Below are positions 8,427 through 16,368 of a DNA stretch of 44,712 nt, piece after piece (within the stretch, counting starts at the first letter, position 1; every line of letters begins with the position of its first letter). The DNA is from Planctomycetota bacterium (GTDB lineage Bacteria; Planctomycetota; Phycisphaerae; Phycisphaerales; UBA1924): positions 1 through 44,712 of the forward strand of contig JAEYTB010000218.1 in NCBI GenBank assembly GCA_023434205.1. Direction: 5' to 3'. The notes under the pieces are model-generated. The model was not told the origin of the DNA, searched no databases, and worked only from the letters and a program-made list of their open reading frames with translations. Both the position numbers and the translations under genes were made by a program.

Positions 8427-10895
8427 TTACGGGGCTCGGTACGCGCCGACCGGGGCGGGCGCCACCGTCGGGAGCAGGTCCAGCGTACACGGCGACGTGA
8501 CCCGGTCGGAAGTGACCCGCCCGTTGAGCGGCGAGCCGGAAGTCGGGCGGAAGTCGAACGCGTTGGGGTTCACGAACATCGGGTCGCCCGTCGAGTGGTT
8601 TGTGCCCACCACGTTGAGCCCGTCGGTGAAGTGCAGCCTGTCGAGCACGGCGGTCGCGAAGTCGGCCGGGTTGGTCGGGCTCTTCTTCGAGATGACGCTG
8701 TTCCGCAGACTGAAGTTGGTCCGCACCGTGGGCGACCAGTTCCAGTAGTAGTTGACGCTCGTGATGTTCCACAGCAGGAGGTGGTCGGTCACCGAGCCGC
8801 CGCCCAGGTAGGTCTGCTGCGGGTCGGTGATCTCCTTGTGGAGCAGGGCGTTGACCACCGCAACGTTGCGCATCGGCTGGGCCGCGTCGCCGATGTTCAG
8901 GCCCTGGGCCTTCACGTCCGTGCCCTTCAGGCCGTACACGATCATGTTCTCGATCGCCCCGATGGGCACCTGGATGATGTCCGGGTGGACGCCGGAGTTG
9001 TACCGCATGTGGTTCACGGACGCGTTGATGACGAGCCTCTTGCAGTTGAGGAAGTCGCCGCCCATGTTCTGCGCGTTCACGTTGCGGACCAGCACGGTGT
9101 ACGGGCTCAGGCTCGAGTTCACCATGTTCGACAGGTTCACGTCCGTGAAGTACGTCGGCACGCCCGCGGACGCCACCACGATCGGCTGCGAGGACACGGT
9201 CGAACCGATGTACCCGCGGCCGACCAGGTCGCACTGGTCCACCCAGAAGGTGTTGCCGTACGGGTCGCTCCGCTGGATCAGGACGTTGGCGTCATTATCG
9301 ATGTGCTTCAGGGTCATGTTCGCGACCCGCAGCTTCTTCTGCCCGGGGCCCGAGCCCGGGCCGGTCAGCACGACCTGGCTGCGGCTGGTGCCCGGCGCGC
9401 CCGAGAGCGTGAACCAGCGGTTGGGCGCGCCCTCGATGTTCCCGGTGTTCGGGTACGTGTACGTGCCCGGCATCAGGTACACCGTGGCGCCCTCGGTCAC
9501 GCCGCCGGATTCCGACGCGATCTGGCTGATCGCCCGGTTGATGCTCCAGTAGGGCAGCGACGCAGAGCCGTTGCCGGCCGTGTCGCTCCCGTTGGGCGAC
9601 ACGTACTTCACCTTGTTGGTGTTGGGCAGGGTGCCGCCGGTGTTGTTGAACAGCAGCAGCGACTTGTCGCCCGTGTCCTGGCCGCTCGCGTCCTGGAGCG
9701 TGCGCGAGAGACCGCACACCGGGACGACGCGGGCCCGCACCTCGAACGGCCCATCGGGCAGCGTGCTGCCGTTGATGGTCGCCGTGTACTCCCAGACGTT
9801 GGTCTGGGGGTTGAGCTGCATCTGCGTCACTGACGTCCAGGCGCCGCCATTGAGCGAGAACTCAACCCGGCTGATGCCCGCGATGTGGAACGCGACCACG
9901 CCGACGTTGAAGCTGCCGCTGATGGTCTGGAACGGCACCACGTCCCACCGCGCGATTGCCTTCGCGGTCGAGCCCAGGCCCGAGCTGCACTGCGATGGCA
10001 CATCGGGCGAGGCGCTGGTAAAGCCCGTCCCGGCCGGCAACACGGCGAAGGAGCCGCTCGGCGGGGGCGGAGGGGGCGGCGGAGGCGGGGGAGGAGGAGG
10101 GGGCGGGGGTGGCGGAGGCGGGGGAGGCGGCGGGTTCCCGCCGACCGTGGAGCTCACCGCCATCCAGCTCGTCCACTGCGAACCGCCATAGTTGTTCACG
10201 CTCCGCATGCGGTACGAGAACGTGCCCGCGCCCGGAGTATCACCCCAACGCACCCAGTCCGCGGGGATCTGGATCAGGCCGCTCCCGCCGAAGGCGGGGT
10301 TGCGCTCAACGAAGTAGTGGGTCTCGCCGCTCACGTCCGACCACTCGAGCATGATGCCGCCCTGGCCGTCCGGCGTGCCGCGGAAGTTGCTCGGCGTCGC
10401 CGGGGGCGAGCTGGGCGACGGGGGCGGCGGCGGAGGGGGCGGAGGAGGGGGCGGAGGAGGGGGAGGCGACGTGGGCGGGGGCGGCGAAACACCGCCCGAG
10501 CTCACCGCCACCGTGACGTACGGCGTGTAGGACGAGTGGCCGCGCGAGTTGTACGCGCGGACCTTGTAGCGGTAGGTTGCGGCAACCGGCCGCTCGACGA
10601 AGCTGGTCACGTTGACGCCCACCGACATCGCCCCGGAGTGGAGCCAGGATCCAGAGGGCGTGCGGATCTCGCGCACAATGCGGAAGCCGGACTCGTTCGT
10701 TGAGCGGTCCGTCCAGGTCAGCCGGACTTGGCCCGTGGAATCCACGGTGGCCGCGAGGTTGGCCGGCGCCGCCGGCGCGCGGTTGCTCTGCGCCAGTGCG
10801 GTCGGGGCAAGATCGCCAGGCGCAAATACTGCCGTGCCGGCGGCGAGCGCCATGCACAGGACTGCGGACTGACCCTTCCACTTCAGGTTCATCAT
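8427..10895 (-). CDS. Secreted FnIII / poly-proline / right-handed beta-helix protein
   Basis: 822 aa from an ATG at 10895 with GAGGAG seven bases upstream. A signal peptide covers residues 1 to about 36, with cleavage likely after ALAQ. Then come a fibronectin type III domain (about 41-133, PANLAATVDSTGQVRLTW), a poly-proline linker, a second FnIII domain (about 165-250), a longer poly-proline linker and an Ig-like segment (about 285-420). From about 430 (KYVSPNGSDTAGNG) there is a DUF1565/pectate-lyase-like right-handed beta-helix with VYLMPGTYTYPNTG and repeated Asn/Val rungs to the end. Such helices bind or cleave polysaccharide. Lying at the head of the cluster, it may be a lyase, epimerase or surface anchor for the polymer. 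No catalytic residues could be assigned. Confidence 0.85.
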   Translation of the reverse strand: MMNLKWKGQSAVLCMALAAGTAVFAPGDLAPTALAQSNRAPAAPANLAATVDSTGQVRLTWTDRSTNESGFRIVREIRTPSGSWLHSGAMSVGVNVTSFVERPVAATYRYKVRAYNSRGHSSYTPYVTVAVSSGGVSPPPPTSPPPPPPPPPPPPPPPPSPSSPPATPSNFRGTPDGQGGIMLEWSDVSGETHYFVERNPAFGGSGLIQIPADWVRWGDTPGAGTFSYRMRSVNNYGGSQWTSWMAVSSTVGGNPPPPPPPPPPPPPPPPPPPPPPPPPSGSFAVLPAGTGFTSASPDVPSQCSSGLGSTAKAIARWDVVPFQTISGSFNVGVVAFHIAGISRVEFSLNGGAWTSVTQMQLNPQTNVWEYTATINGSTLPDGPFEVRARVVPVCGLSRTLQDASGQDTGDKSLLLFNNTGGTLPNTNKVKYVSPNGSDTAGNGSASLPYWSINRAISQIASESGGVTEGATVYLMPGTYTYPNTGNIEGAPNRWFTLSGAPGTSRSQVVLTGPGSGPGQKKLRVANMTLKHIDNDANVLIQRSDPYGNTFWVDQCDLVGRGYIGSTVSSQPIVVASAGVPTYFTDVNLSNMVNSSLSPYTVLVRNVNAQNMGGDFLNCKRLVINASVNHMRYNSGVHPDIIQVPIGAIENMIVYGLKGTDVKAQGLNIGDAAQPMRNVAVVNALLHKEITDPQQTYLGGGSVTDHLLLWNITSVNYYWNWSPTVRTNFSLRNSVISKKSPTNPADFATAVLDRLHFTDGLNVVGTNHSTGDPMFVNPNAFDFRPTSGSPLNGRVTSDRVTSPCTLDLLPTVAPAPVGAYRAP
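10061..10134. repeat. G-rich triplet tract encoding a poly-proline linker
   Basis: The plus strand is almost only G with single C or A interruptions (gcgggggcggagggggcgg and similar). On the coding minus strand it encodes about 25 consecutive prolines at residues 255-279 of the beta-helix protein. The tract could form G-quadruplexes on the template strand and is liable to length change by slippage. Confidence 0.85.
10420..10486. repeat. Second G-rich tract encoding a poly-proline linker
   Basis: This resembles the tract at 10061-10134 and encodes the proline-rich linker (about residues 134-158) between the two FnIII domains of the beta-helix protein. Interruptions encode Ser and Thr, so it is less pure. 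Confidence 0.8.
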
Positions 10896-11346
10896 TCACA
10901 GACTCCTCATACGGCCTGACCGAGTCTGGGAAACATCGACCCCCGAAACCCCTATCCGGCATGACCGGACACGTCTCTCGCACTTCCGGAGACGGCAGGG
11001 CTGGTACGAACGGTCCTGTCCGCACATCTTCTAGCCCTTATGGGGGTTCAGGATTCTCGGGCGGAACTCACGGGGAGTTCATCTGGTCCGAGAACGACCC
11101 GGTCTGGCACGCGGCCACAATACGAAGTCGCGTCAACCACGTGGTCGCTAACTTTGCCACTTGGTCCGACAAAGGGGCGTTCTACTCACCTGGACCGAAA
11201 GCACTTAGAGCGGGGATGCCATATCCAGCCTTCATGCCTTTTTTACCACGCGTACGACCTCTGTCCGGACTGCGTCCCTGTCGCGCGCACCCTCTCGGGC
11301 GACGGACGGGCCACAACCCCCTTCCCGCGGCGACCTGCCCGCGGCC
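10896..11346 (-). other. 451-bp leader between the NusG paralogue and the beta-helix gene
   Basis: No open frame here is convincing. It has lower GC patches, including a run of six A (read on the minus strand) near 11240. Small inverted repeats occur, such as tccgg-catga-ccgga near 10956-10970. The sequence tggtccga occurs at about 11084 and 11162 in the same orientation. I see no known riboswitch consensus, ops/JUMPstart element or clear promoter hexamers. A long untranslated leader straight after a NusG-like gene is the usual place for an antitermination loading site, but no element could be identified. Confidence 0.5.
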
Positions 11347-11919
11347 TTAGTCCACCGGCTCCAACAGACTTGCGTCGATCTCAAGCCCCAGAGCACGCCC
11401 GATCGCATGCACCTGGAGCATCAGCCGGTCATTCGAGCCCATCCGCTCCACCACACCCTCGATCCCCTCGAAAGGGCCCGAACTAACCCGCACGCGCCGG
11501 CCCACATCGAGCAGCCGGCCTGCCAAAAAATGTCCCCCCGCTTCGGCGGCCCGACACAGATTCGACAACTCTTCCCCAAGCCGCGACTGGTCCGCGACCG
11601 GGATCACCCTGGCCGCGTGCTTGCTCGCCGTGGCCAGGTATGCGTGCTCGAGCAGGCCCCAGGCGAACACGTAGCAGCTGAAGAGAGGCACCTCGACGGT
11701 CCGCTTCCGATGCCCGTACCAGGTGACCCGCCGCTGGACGGGCACGTACGGCTGCGCTCCTGCCCCGGCGAGGATGTCGGCGACCGTCCTCTCATGCCGG
11801 CTCCGGGTGTGCAGCACGTGCCACCGATACCCCGCCGCGAGCAGTGCGGGATCGGTCCCCAGCCGTCTCTGTTCTGTTATTGGGCCAGCCAACGGTCGGA
11901 TACCCCCGAACTGCCCCAT
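11347..11919 (-). CDS. NusG-family transcription antiterminator (RfaH/LoaP-like paralogue)
   Basis: 190 aa from an ATG at 11919. The NGN domain starts at RWHVLHTRSRHERTVADIL (about residue 32) and runs through QPYVPVQRRVTWYGHRKR and PLFSCYVFA. The C-terminal KOW domain is RVRVSSGPFEGIEGVVERMG (about residues 142-161). The size matches specialised NusG paralogues rather than the housekeeping factor, which is encoded next to ribosomal protein genes. Those paralogues bind RNA polymerase and allow read-through of long polysaccharide operons. Its position directly upstream of the beta-helix and glycosyltransferase genes, same strand, supports this role. An inner start near LLAAGYRW is possible. 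Confidence 0.85.
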   Translation of the reverse strand: MGQFGGIRPLAGPITEQRRLGTDPALLAAGYRWHVLHTRSRHERTVADILAGAGAQPYVPVQRRVTWYGHRKRTVEVPLFSCYVFAWGLLEHAYLATASKHAARVIPVADQSRLGEELSNLCRAAEAGGHFLAGRLLDVGRRVRVSSGPFEGIEGVVERMGSNDRLMLQVHAIGRALGLEIDASLLEPVD

Positions 11920-11945
11920 AACTCCCAGCCGGAGGTAGGCAGTTC

Positions 11946-11975
11946 AATCTACTCCCAGACAGACACGCCGGCCAA
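11946..11975 (-). promoter_or_regulatory. Candidate sigma-70-type promoter for the NusG-like gene
   Basis: On the minus strand, TTGGCC (11975-11970) and TAGATT (11951-11946) are separated by 18 bases. Transcription would start about 20 bases before the ATG at 11919. The rest of the 156-bp gap up to 12075 holds a 6-bp hairpin (gaactc-tctgc-gagttc near 12002) but no gene. The match is by eye only. Confidence 0.35.
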
Positions 11976-12075
11976 TGTCGGCAGGTTCGCGCGCCAACGC
12001 GAGAACTCTCTGCGAGTTCAAGCCTCTACCGGTCGGCCTAATCCCAATGTGCTGCCGTGCCGCGACTTATCCGAA

Positions 12076-13533
12076 CTAGGAGGCCACCCGTCCCAGCCCC
12101 CGCTCGATGCACTCAAAGACCCTGGGCCAGTCCGATTCCTTCATCACGCCCAAGGGCGGCAGCATGCGGATGTGGTACGGCCCGTGCCCGCAGTAGAAGA
12201 GCACCACGCCCTCCTCGAAGCAGGCCTTGCACACGGCGTTGATCTTGTCCTTCCGCCCGCCAAACGGCGTGAACTTCATCATCCCCCCCAGCCCACCCAC
12301 AAGCTCGGCCTGCCCCTCCACCGGCGGGAACCAGGCCGGGTGGCGGGCGATGAGCTGCTGCACCTGCTCCCGGAACAGCTGGTGGTGGCGGGCGATCGAA
12401 CCCTGCGGCCCGTAGTAGCCCCCATCGCGCAGCCGTTCAATCACGCGCTGGCCCATCCGGAACGAGACACCCTCGCCCGTGAAGGTGCCGCTGAGCAGCC
12501 CTCCCTTGGGATTCATCTCCTCGGTCCACAGCGTCGCGCACACCTGCGTCATCTTGCCGACGCAGAACACGTCCACGTACTCCCCAAGGTTGAAGTACTC
12601 GTACGCGAACATCGTGGGCAGGCGTCCGAAGGTCTGGATCTCATCGTCCCACACCACGACCTTGCGCGACCTGCACAGCTCCATGAGCGTCTTGAAGTAA
12701 TCGCGGTTGCCGACGTTGAAGCCCCCCTCCCCCTGCACCAGCTCGAAGATGAAGCACGCGTGCTGGCCGGGGTAGCGGTCCAGGTACTCGGTCAGCCGCT
12801 TCACGGCGCCGTCGATGTACTTCTTCAGGCCCACCTGCTGGGCCTCGTACTCGTCAAAGAACGGCATGTAATCCACCAGCGTGCTCAGGGGCAGGCCCTG
12901 CCGGTAGTCGGGCGTGTCGCCGATCTGGGCCATCGTGAGCGTGCGGCCCATGAAGCAGTCCTTGAACGCGATCACACGCGGCGCGGGCGAGTTCTTCTGC
13001 AGGCACACCTTCAGCGCGTTCTCGTTCGCCATCGCGCCGCTGGTGCTCAGGTAGCAATGCTTCAGGCGGCTGGCCTTGCCGGCCTCGCCCAGCAGCGTCT
13101 CCATGAACGCGTACGGCTCGAAGTTGCTGGACAGGTTGCCGTGCTTGAGCGTGTCATCCAGCCCGCTGAGCACGCCCAGCTCGGCCAGCTCAGGATCGCT
13201 GTGCCCGAAGAAGTGAACGCCGATCCCGCAGATCATGTCCCACTTCACCGAGCCGTCGGCCAGTTCCACCAGCGCGCCGTTGCCGATGCCCGAGCCGATG
13301 TACGGATACAGCAGCGCCCGCCCGCGCACCGCCGCCGCGCGGCTCATCAGCCCGTCATAGCTCTGCTTGAGCTCGGGCCGCGGCGGACGAACCTCGGTGA
13401 GCTGCGCCGACTTGCCGCGGAGTTCCGCCAGGATCTGCGCCGCGGCGGCCTTCACCGCCGGGCTGTGATGGAGCTGCTGGCCAACAGTGGCATGGGTCGT
13501 GCGGGAAGGCTGCTGCGCGGGGGCTTGGGTCAT
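12076..13533 (-). CDS. Class III PLP-dependent aminotransferase
   Basis: 485 aa from an ATG at 13533 with GGAG nine bases upstream; the GTG five codons earlier has no such site. HCYLSTSGAMANENALKV (about 159-176) binds the PLP phosphate. VVVWDDEIQTFGRL (about 292-305) holds the Asp pairing with the PLP pyridine nitrogen. DVFCVGKMTQ has the Schiff-base lysine at about K327. The fold matches the acetylornithine/4-aminobutyrate/lysine 6-transaminase group, but it is longer than typical ArgD (about 400 aa) because of an N-terminal extension. The next gene upstream encodes an M20 deacylase, a pairing also found in arginine and lysine pathways. The substrate is not settled. Confidence 0.85.
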   Translation of the reverse strand: MTQAPAQQPSRTTHATVGQQLHHSPAVKAAAAQILAELRGKSAQLTEVRPPRPELKQSYDGLMSRAAAVRGRALLYPYIGSGIGNGALVELADGSVKWDMICGIGVHFFGHSDPELAELGVLSGLDDTLKHGNLSSNFEPYAFMETLLGEAGKASRLKHCYLSTSGAMANENALKVCLQKNSPAPRVIAFKDCFMGRTLTMAQIGDTPDYRQGLPLSTLVDYMPFFDEYEAQQVGLKKYIDGAVKRLTEYLDRYPGQHACFIFELVQGEGGFNVGNRDYFKTLMELCRSRKVVVWDDEIQTFGRLPTMFAYEYFNLGEYVDVFCVGKMTQVCATLWTEEMNPKGGLLSGTFTGEGVSFRMGQRVIERLRDGGYYGPQGSIARHHQLFREQVQQLIARHPAWFPPVEGQAELVGGLGGMMKFTPFGGRKDKINAVCKACFEEGVVLFYCGHGPYHIRMLPPLGVMKESDWPRVFECIERGLGRVAS

Positions 13534-13654
13534 CGGGTCGGGCTCCACGAATACGGAAGGTTATGCAGTGTGCATCGACCTTCCGGCGATCGCGGCTTCA
13601 TCGATCGTTCCCGGGCTGAAGAGGCCCACCGCGCCGGCCGGCCTGGGGCCGCGG

Positions 13655-14842
13655 CTACTGGAGCCGCATGATCAGCACCGCCAGCAACTGGCACCGCTCG
13701 ACAAGGCTGGCCAGCTCGATCCACTCCTGAGGGGTGTGCAGGCCCCCGCCGCGGACGCCCAGCGTGTCGATCGCGGGCAGCCCAGCCGCCTGAAGGTTGT
13801 TGCCGTCGCACACGCCCCCCGTTCTGCCGAACGGGAGCTTCTGGCCCAGGTCTTCCGCGGCGGCGCGGGCCTTCAGGGCAAGTGCCTCGGTCGCGGGCGT
13901 CAGCGGCTTCGCGGGCCGGTTGAAGCTCCTCCTCACCTCCACCCGGGGCAGCCCCCCCGCCATCTCCATCGACTCCAGCAGGCGGCCCAGGTCCTCGCCA
14001 ATCTCAGCGGTAGAGAAGCGCACGTTGCCCCACGCACGGGCCCGGTCCGGGACGACATTGGCCGCCACGCCCCCCTCCACCGGCCCGATGTTCACGATCC
14101 TGCCCGCCGCGGGGTCCGCCATCGCCGCGCACTGAACGATGCACCGCGCCAGCGGCGTCACGGCGGACACACCCGACGAATAATCCCGCCCGACATGTGC
14201 GGCCTTGCCGTGGGCCTCGATCATGAACTGCCCGCTCCCGGGCCGCTCAATTACCAGCCCCCCATCGGGCATCGCCGGCTCCAGCACCAGCCCGCAGGTG
14301 TAACCGTTGCGGGCCTCCGCACGCAGCGCCGCGTCCGAGTGGTACGAACCGGTCTCTTCATCCGAGTTGAGGATGAACCCCCAGGAGGCGTCAACACCGG
14401 CCTCCTCCAACGCCTCCAGCGCGGCGACGCCGATGACCAGCCCGCCCTTCATATCGACGCACCCCGGGCCCGTCGCGGTCTTCCCATCGGCCTGAACCGT
14501 GAGGGCGTTGAAGGGCGAACGCGGGTCGTGAACGGTGTCCAGGTGGCCGCACAAGAGAACTGGACGGCCGCGCCCGCCTCGCCGGGCCACCGCCGTGGGA
14601 GGCACCGGCCCGCGTGCCTCGTGGCCGTACAGCCACTCCTCCTTGAGCTCCCCCGGGACGAGCGCGATCGACGCCCGCAGCGCCGCAAGCCTCGCCGTGA
14701 ATCGCTCCCGCGTCTCATCAAGCCCCGCGGCATGGCCAAGCCCCGTGGGGATTCCTACGTGCAGCCGCAGATCCTCAAGGAGCGCACCGGCCTTCGCGGC
14801 GATCAGGCCGCACACCTTCTGCTCCTGCGCGGTCAGGCTCAT
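13655..14842 (-). CDS. M20 family metallopeptidase/deacylase (CPG2-like)
   Basis: 395 aa from an ATG at 14842 whose A is the last base of the upstream TGA (TGATG). All metal and catalytic positions are visible. These are H100 and D102 in LLCGHLDTVHD, D130 in GPGCVDMKGG, E162/E163 in NSDEETGS, E189 in LVLEPA and H369 in GGGLHTPQEW. The dimerisation 'lid' domain follows E189 (GSGQFMIEAHGKAAHVGRD). The family includes carboxypeptidase G2, ArgE and DapE. The CPG2-like order HLDTV, GPGxxDMKGG and HTPxE suggests hydrolysis of an N-acyl amino acid or peptide. It is cytoplasmic, since no signal peptide is seen. Its frame extends much further upstream, but that part overlaps the M48 gene. Confidence 0.88.
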   Translation of the reverse strand: MSLTAQEQKVCGLIAAKAGALLEDLRLHVGIPTGLGHAAGLDETRERFTARLAALRASIALVPGELKEEWLYGHEARGPVPPTAVARRGGRGRPVLLCGHLDTVHDPRSPFNALTVQADGKTATGPGCVDMKGGLVIGVAALEALEEAGVDASWGFILNSDEETGSYHSDAALRAEARNGYTCGLVLEPAMPDGGLVIERPGSGQFMIEAHGKAAHVGRDYSSGVSAVTPLARCIVQCAAMADPAAGRIVNIGPVEGGVAANVVPDRARAWGNVRFSTAEIGEDLGRLLESMEMAGGLPRVEVRRSFNRPAKPLTPATEALALKARAAAEDLGQKLPFGRTGGVCDGNNLQAAGLPAIDTLGVRGGGLHTPQEWIELASLVERCQLLAVLIMRLQ

Positions 14843-16368
14843 CAGCTCCCCCCCACGACCTGCCACACCATCGGCGCTGTGGTCGCGATCAGCGTCACCA
14901 GCGCGACCACCTTGATCGCGAGCACCTGCCGGTCGATGGGCAGGGAATCGACGTTGCGGTGCAGCAGGGCCCGCAGCCGCCGCTGCCGCTCCGCGACCGA
15001 CCCGTGCCGCCACGTGAACGCGTCGGGGTCGATGCCGTTGAGGTCCGCCACGGACTGCAGCGCCCCGGCCATGGCCGCGACGGCATCCGGCGTGACCGGC
15101 TTGCCCTCGCCCGCGCGGGTTCGCGTGATGTGCTGCACCGCGAACGCGTCCGCCTGCCACTCGAAGCGGCGGCTGACCAGCCCGAACACGGTCCCCGCAC
15201 CCGCCAGGCCGCCGATCGCCATCACGATCGAGACCGTGCCCGGGTGGTCGATGCTCGTTGGGATGCCGTCTATCACGCCCTTGAGCACCCAGAAGGTCAG
15301 GATGACGGAAGACACCACGCACACCGCGAGCCAGATCAGGTGCCGGCGGCGGACGTGCGCGACCTCGTGCGCCATCACCGCCTCGACCTGGTCGGCCGTG
15401 AGCCGTTCCACCAAGGCGTCGGTCAGCAGCATGTATCGCAGCGGCCAGAAAATACCCAGAATCGCCCCGTTCACGATCGAGCCGTGGGTGCGCCACAGCA
15501 GCGGACCGCGCACGCGCACGCGGTAGCGGCGGCACATCGCCCGCACCTGGTCACGCAGCGCTCCGCCGCCGATGGGGACCGTGTCCCACACCCGCCGCAT
15601 GATCGCGGGGCTCAGGACCAGCACCCCCAGGATGCCCGCGTACTCGGCAAGCGGCAGCACCGCCGGCGCGATGTCGGTGTGCGACCGCTCCAGCCAAGGC
15701 CCGATGTGCAGCTCGCACCCCTCCTGCCACGCCGTCATCAGCGCGAGCGGAATAAAGAACAGCATGATCTGGTGCCGCACCCCGGAACTGATGTACTGCC
15801 AGCGCGTCAGCGGCGGGTGGACGGGGTGCCCGGCCACATCATCCAGCGACCGCATGAGCAGGGCCTCGCGCAGCCGCAGGTCCAGCGGGTACATCGACCA
15901 CCATGTCGCCGCGACAAAGAGCAGGACCGGCAGGAGGGTGACCAGCTCATCGACGAGCACGACGTCCCCGATGAATCCCCGCACCGCCGAAAGAGTCCCC
16001 AGCCCGAAGACCCCAAAGCCCCACACCGCGACCGCCACCAGCCGCAGACCGAGCATCGTGTGCTCCGCCGAGCGCAGCACCTCGACCCGACCGGTCCGGT
16101 CCAGGACCCTCCCCCACCGCCGGCACAGGGACTGGAACACCCCCCACATCCCCAGTAACCCCAGCAGAACGACGCCGAGGCTCAACCCCGCGGGCGATTC
16201 AACAGCCGCCTGCCCGCCGAGAACGTCGTGCAGGTGCGGGGTCGCGAACAAAATGATGAGGAGCACCTGTACCATGCGGCGTGAGAGCGTATGTATCGGC
16301 CCAATCCACTTCCGGCCCCTCGCGGAAACCTCGGGCTTCGCCGGGCCCCGATCAGGCACCTCGGACAA
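14842..16368 (-). CDS. M48 family membrane zinc protease
   Basis: Up to 508 aa with several membrane segments before and after the catalytic site. AVMAHEVAHVRRRH carries HExxH at about 334-338. EWQADAFAV holds the third zinc ligand at about E403. The order matches HtpX/Ste24-like proteases that degrade or process membrane proteins with the active site facing the cytoplasm. The start at 16368 is TTG and overlaps the end of hrpA by 17 bases; the first ATG is residue 32 (16275). The stop overlaps the M20 start by one base. The N-terminal 300 residues are unusually long for HtpX and resemble no domain I recognise. Confidence 0.83.
   Translation of the reverse strand: MSEVPDRGPAKPEVSARGRKWIGPIHTLSRRMVQVLLIILFATPHLHDVLGGQAAVESPAGLSLGVVLLGLLGMWGVFQSLCRRWGRVLDRTGRVEVLRSAEHTMLGLRLVAVAVWGFGVFGLGTLSAVRGFIGDVVLVDELVTLLPVLLFVAATWWSMYPLDLRLREALLMRSLDDVAGHPVHPPLTRWQYISSGVRHQIMLFFIPLALMTAWQEGCELHIGPWLERSHTDIAPAVLPLAEYAGILGVLVLSPAIMRRVWDTVPIGGGALRDQVRAMCRRYRVRVRGPLLWRTHGSIVNGAILGIFWPLRYMLLTDALVERLTADQVEAVMAHEVAHVRRRHLIWLAVCVVSSVILTFWVLKGVIDGIPTSIDHPGTVSIVMAIGGLAGAGTVFGLVSRRFEWQADAFAVQHITRTRAGEGKPVTPDAVAAMAGALQSVADLNGIDPDAFTWRHGSVAERQRRLRALLHRNVDSLPIDRQVLAIKVVALVTLIATTAPMVWQVVGGS

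Noticed and set aside
10896..11346. Cyclic-di-GMP (GEMM) riboswitch or ops/JUMPstart element
   Set aside because: I compared the minus-strand leader with the known consensus patterns by eye and found no matching core.
11407..13671. 754-codon plus-strand open frame
   Set aside because: It lies antisense to the NusG-like and aminotransferase genes, which show clear motifs. Its product is His/Arg/Pro-rich, typical of frames opposite GC-rich genes.
13487..15526. 679-codon plus-strand open frame
   Set aside because: Antisense to the M20 and M48 genes with complete active sites; composition is that of a shadow frame.
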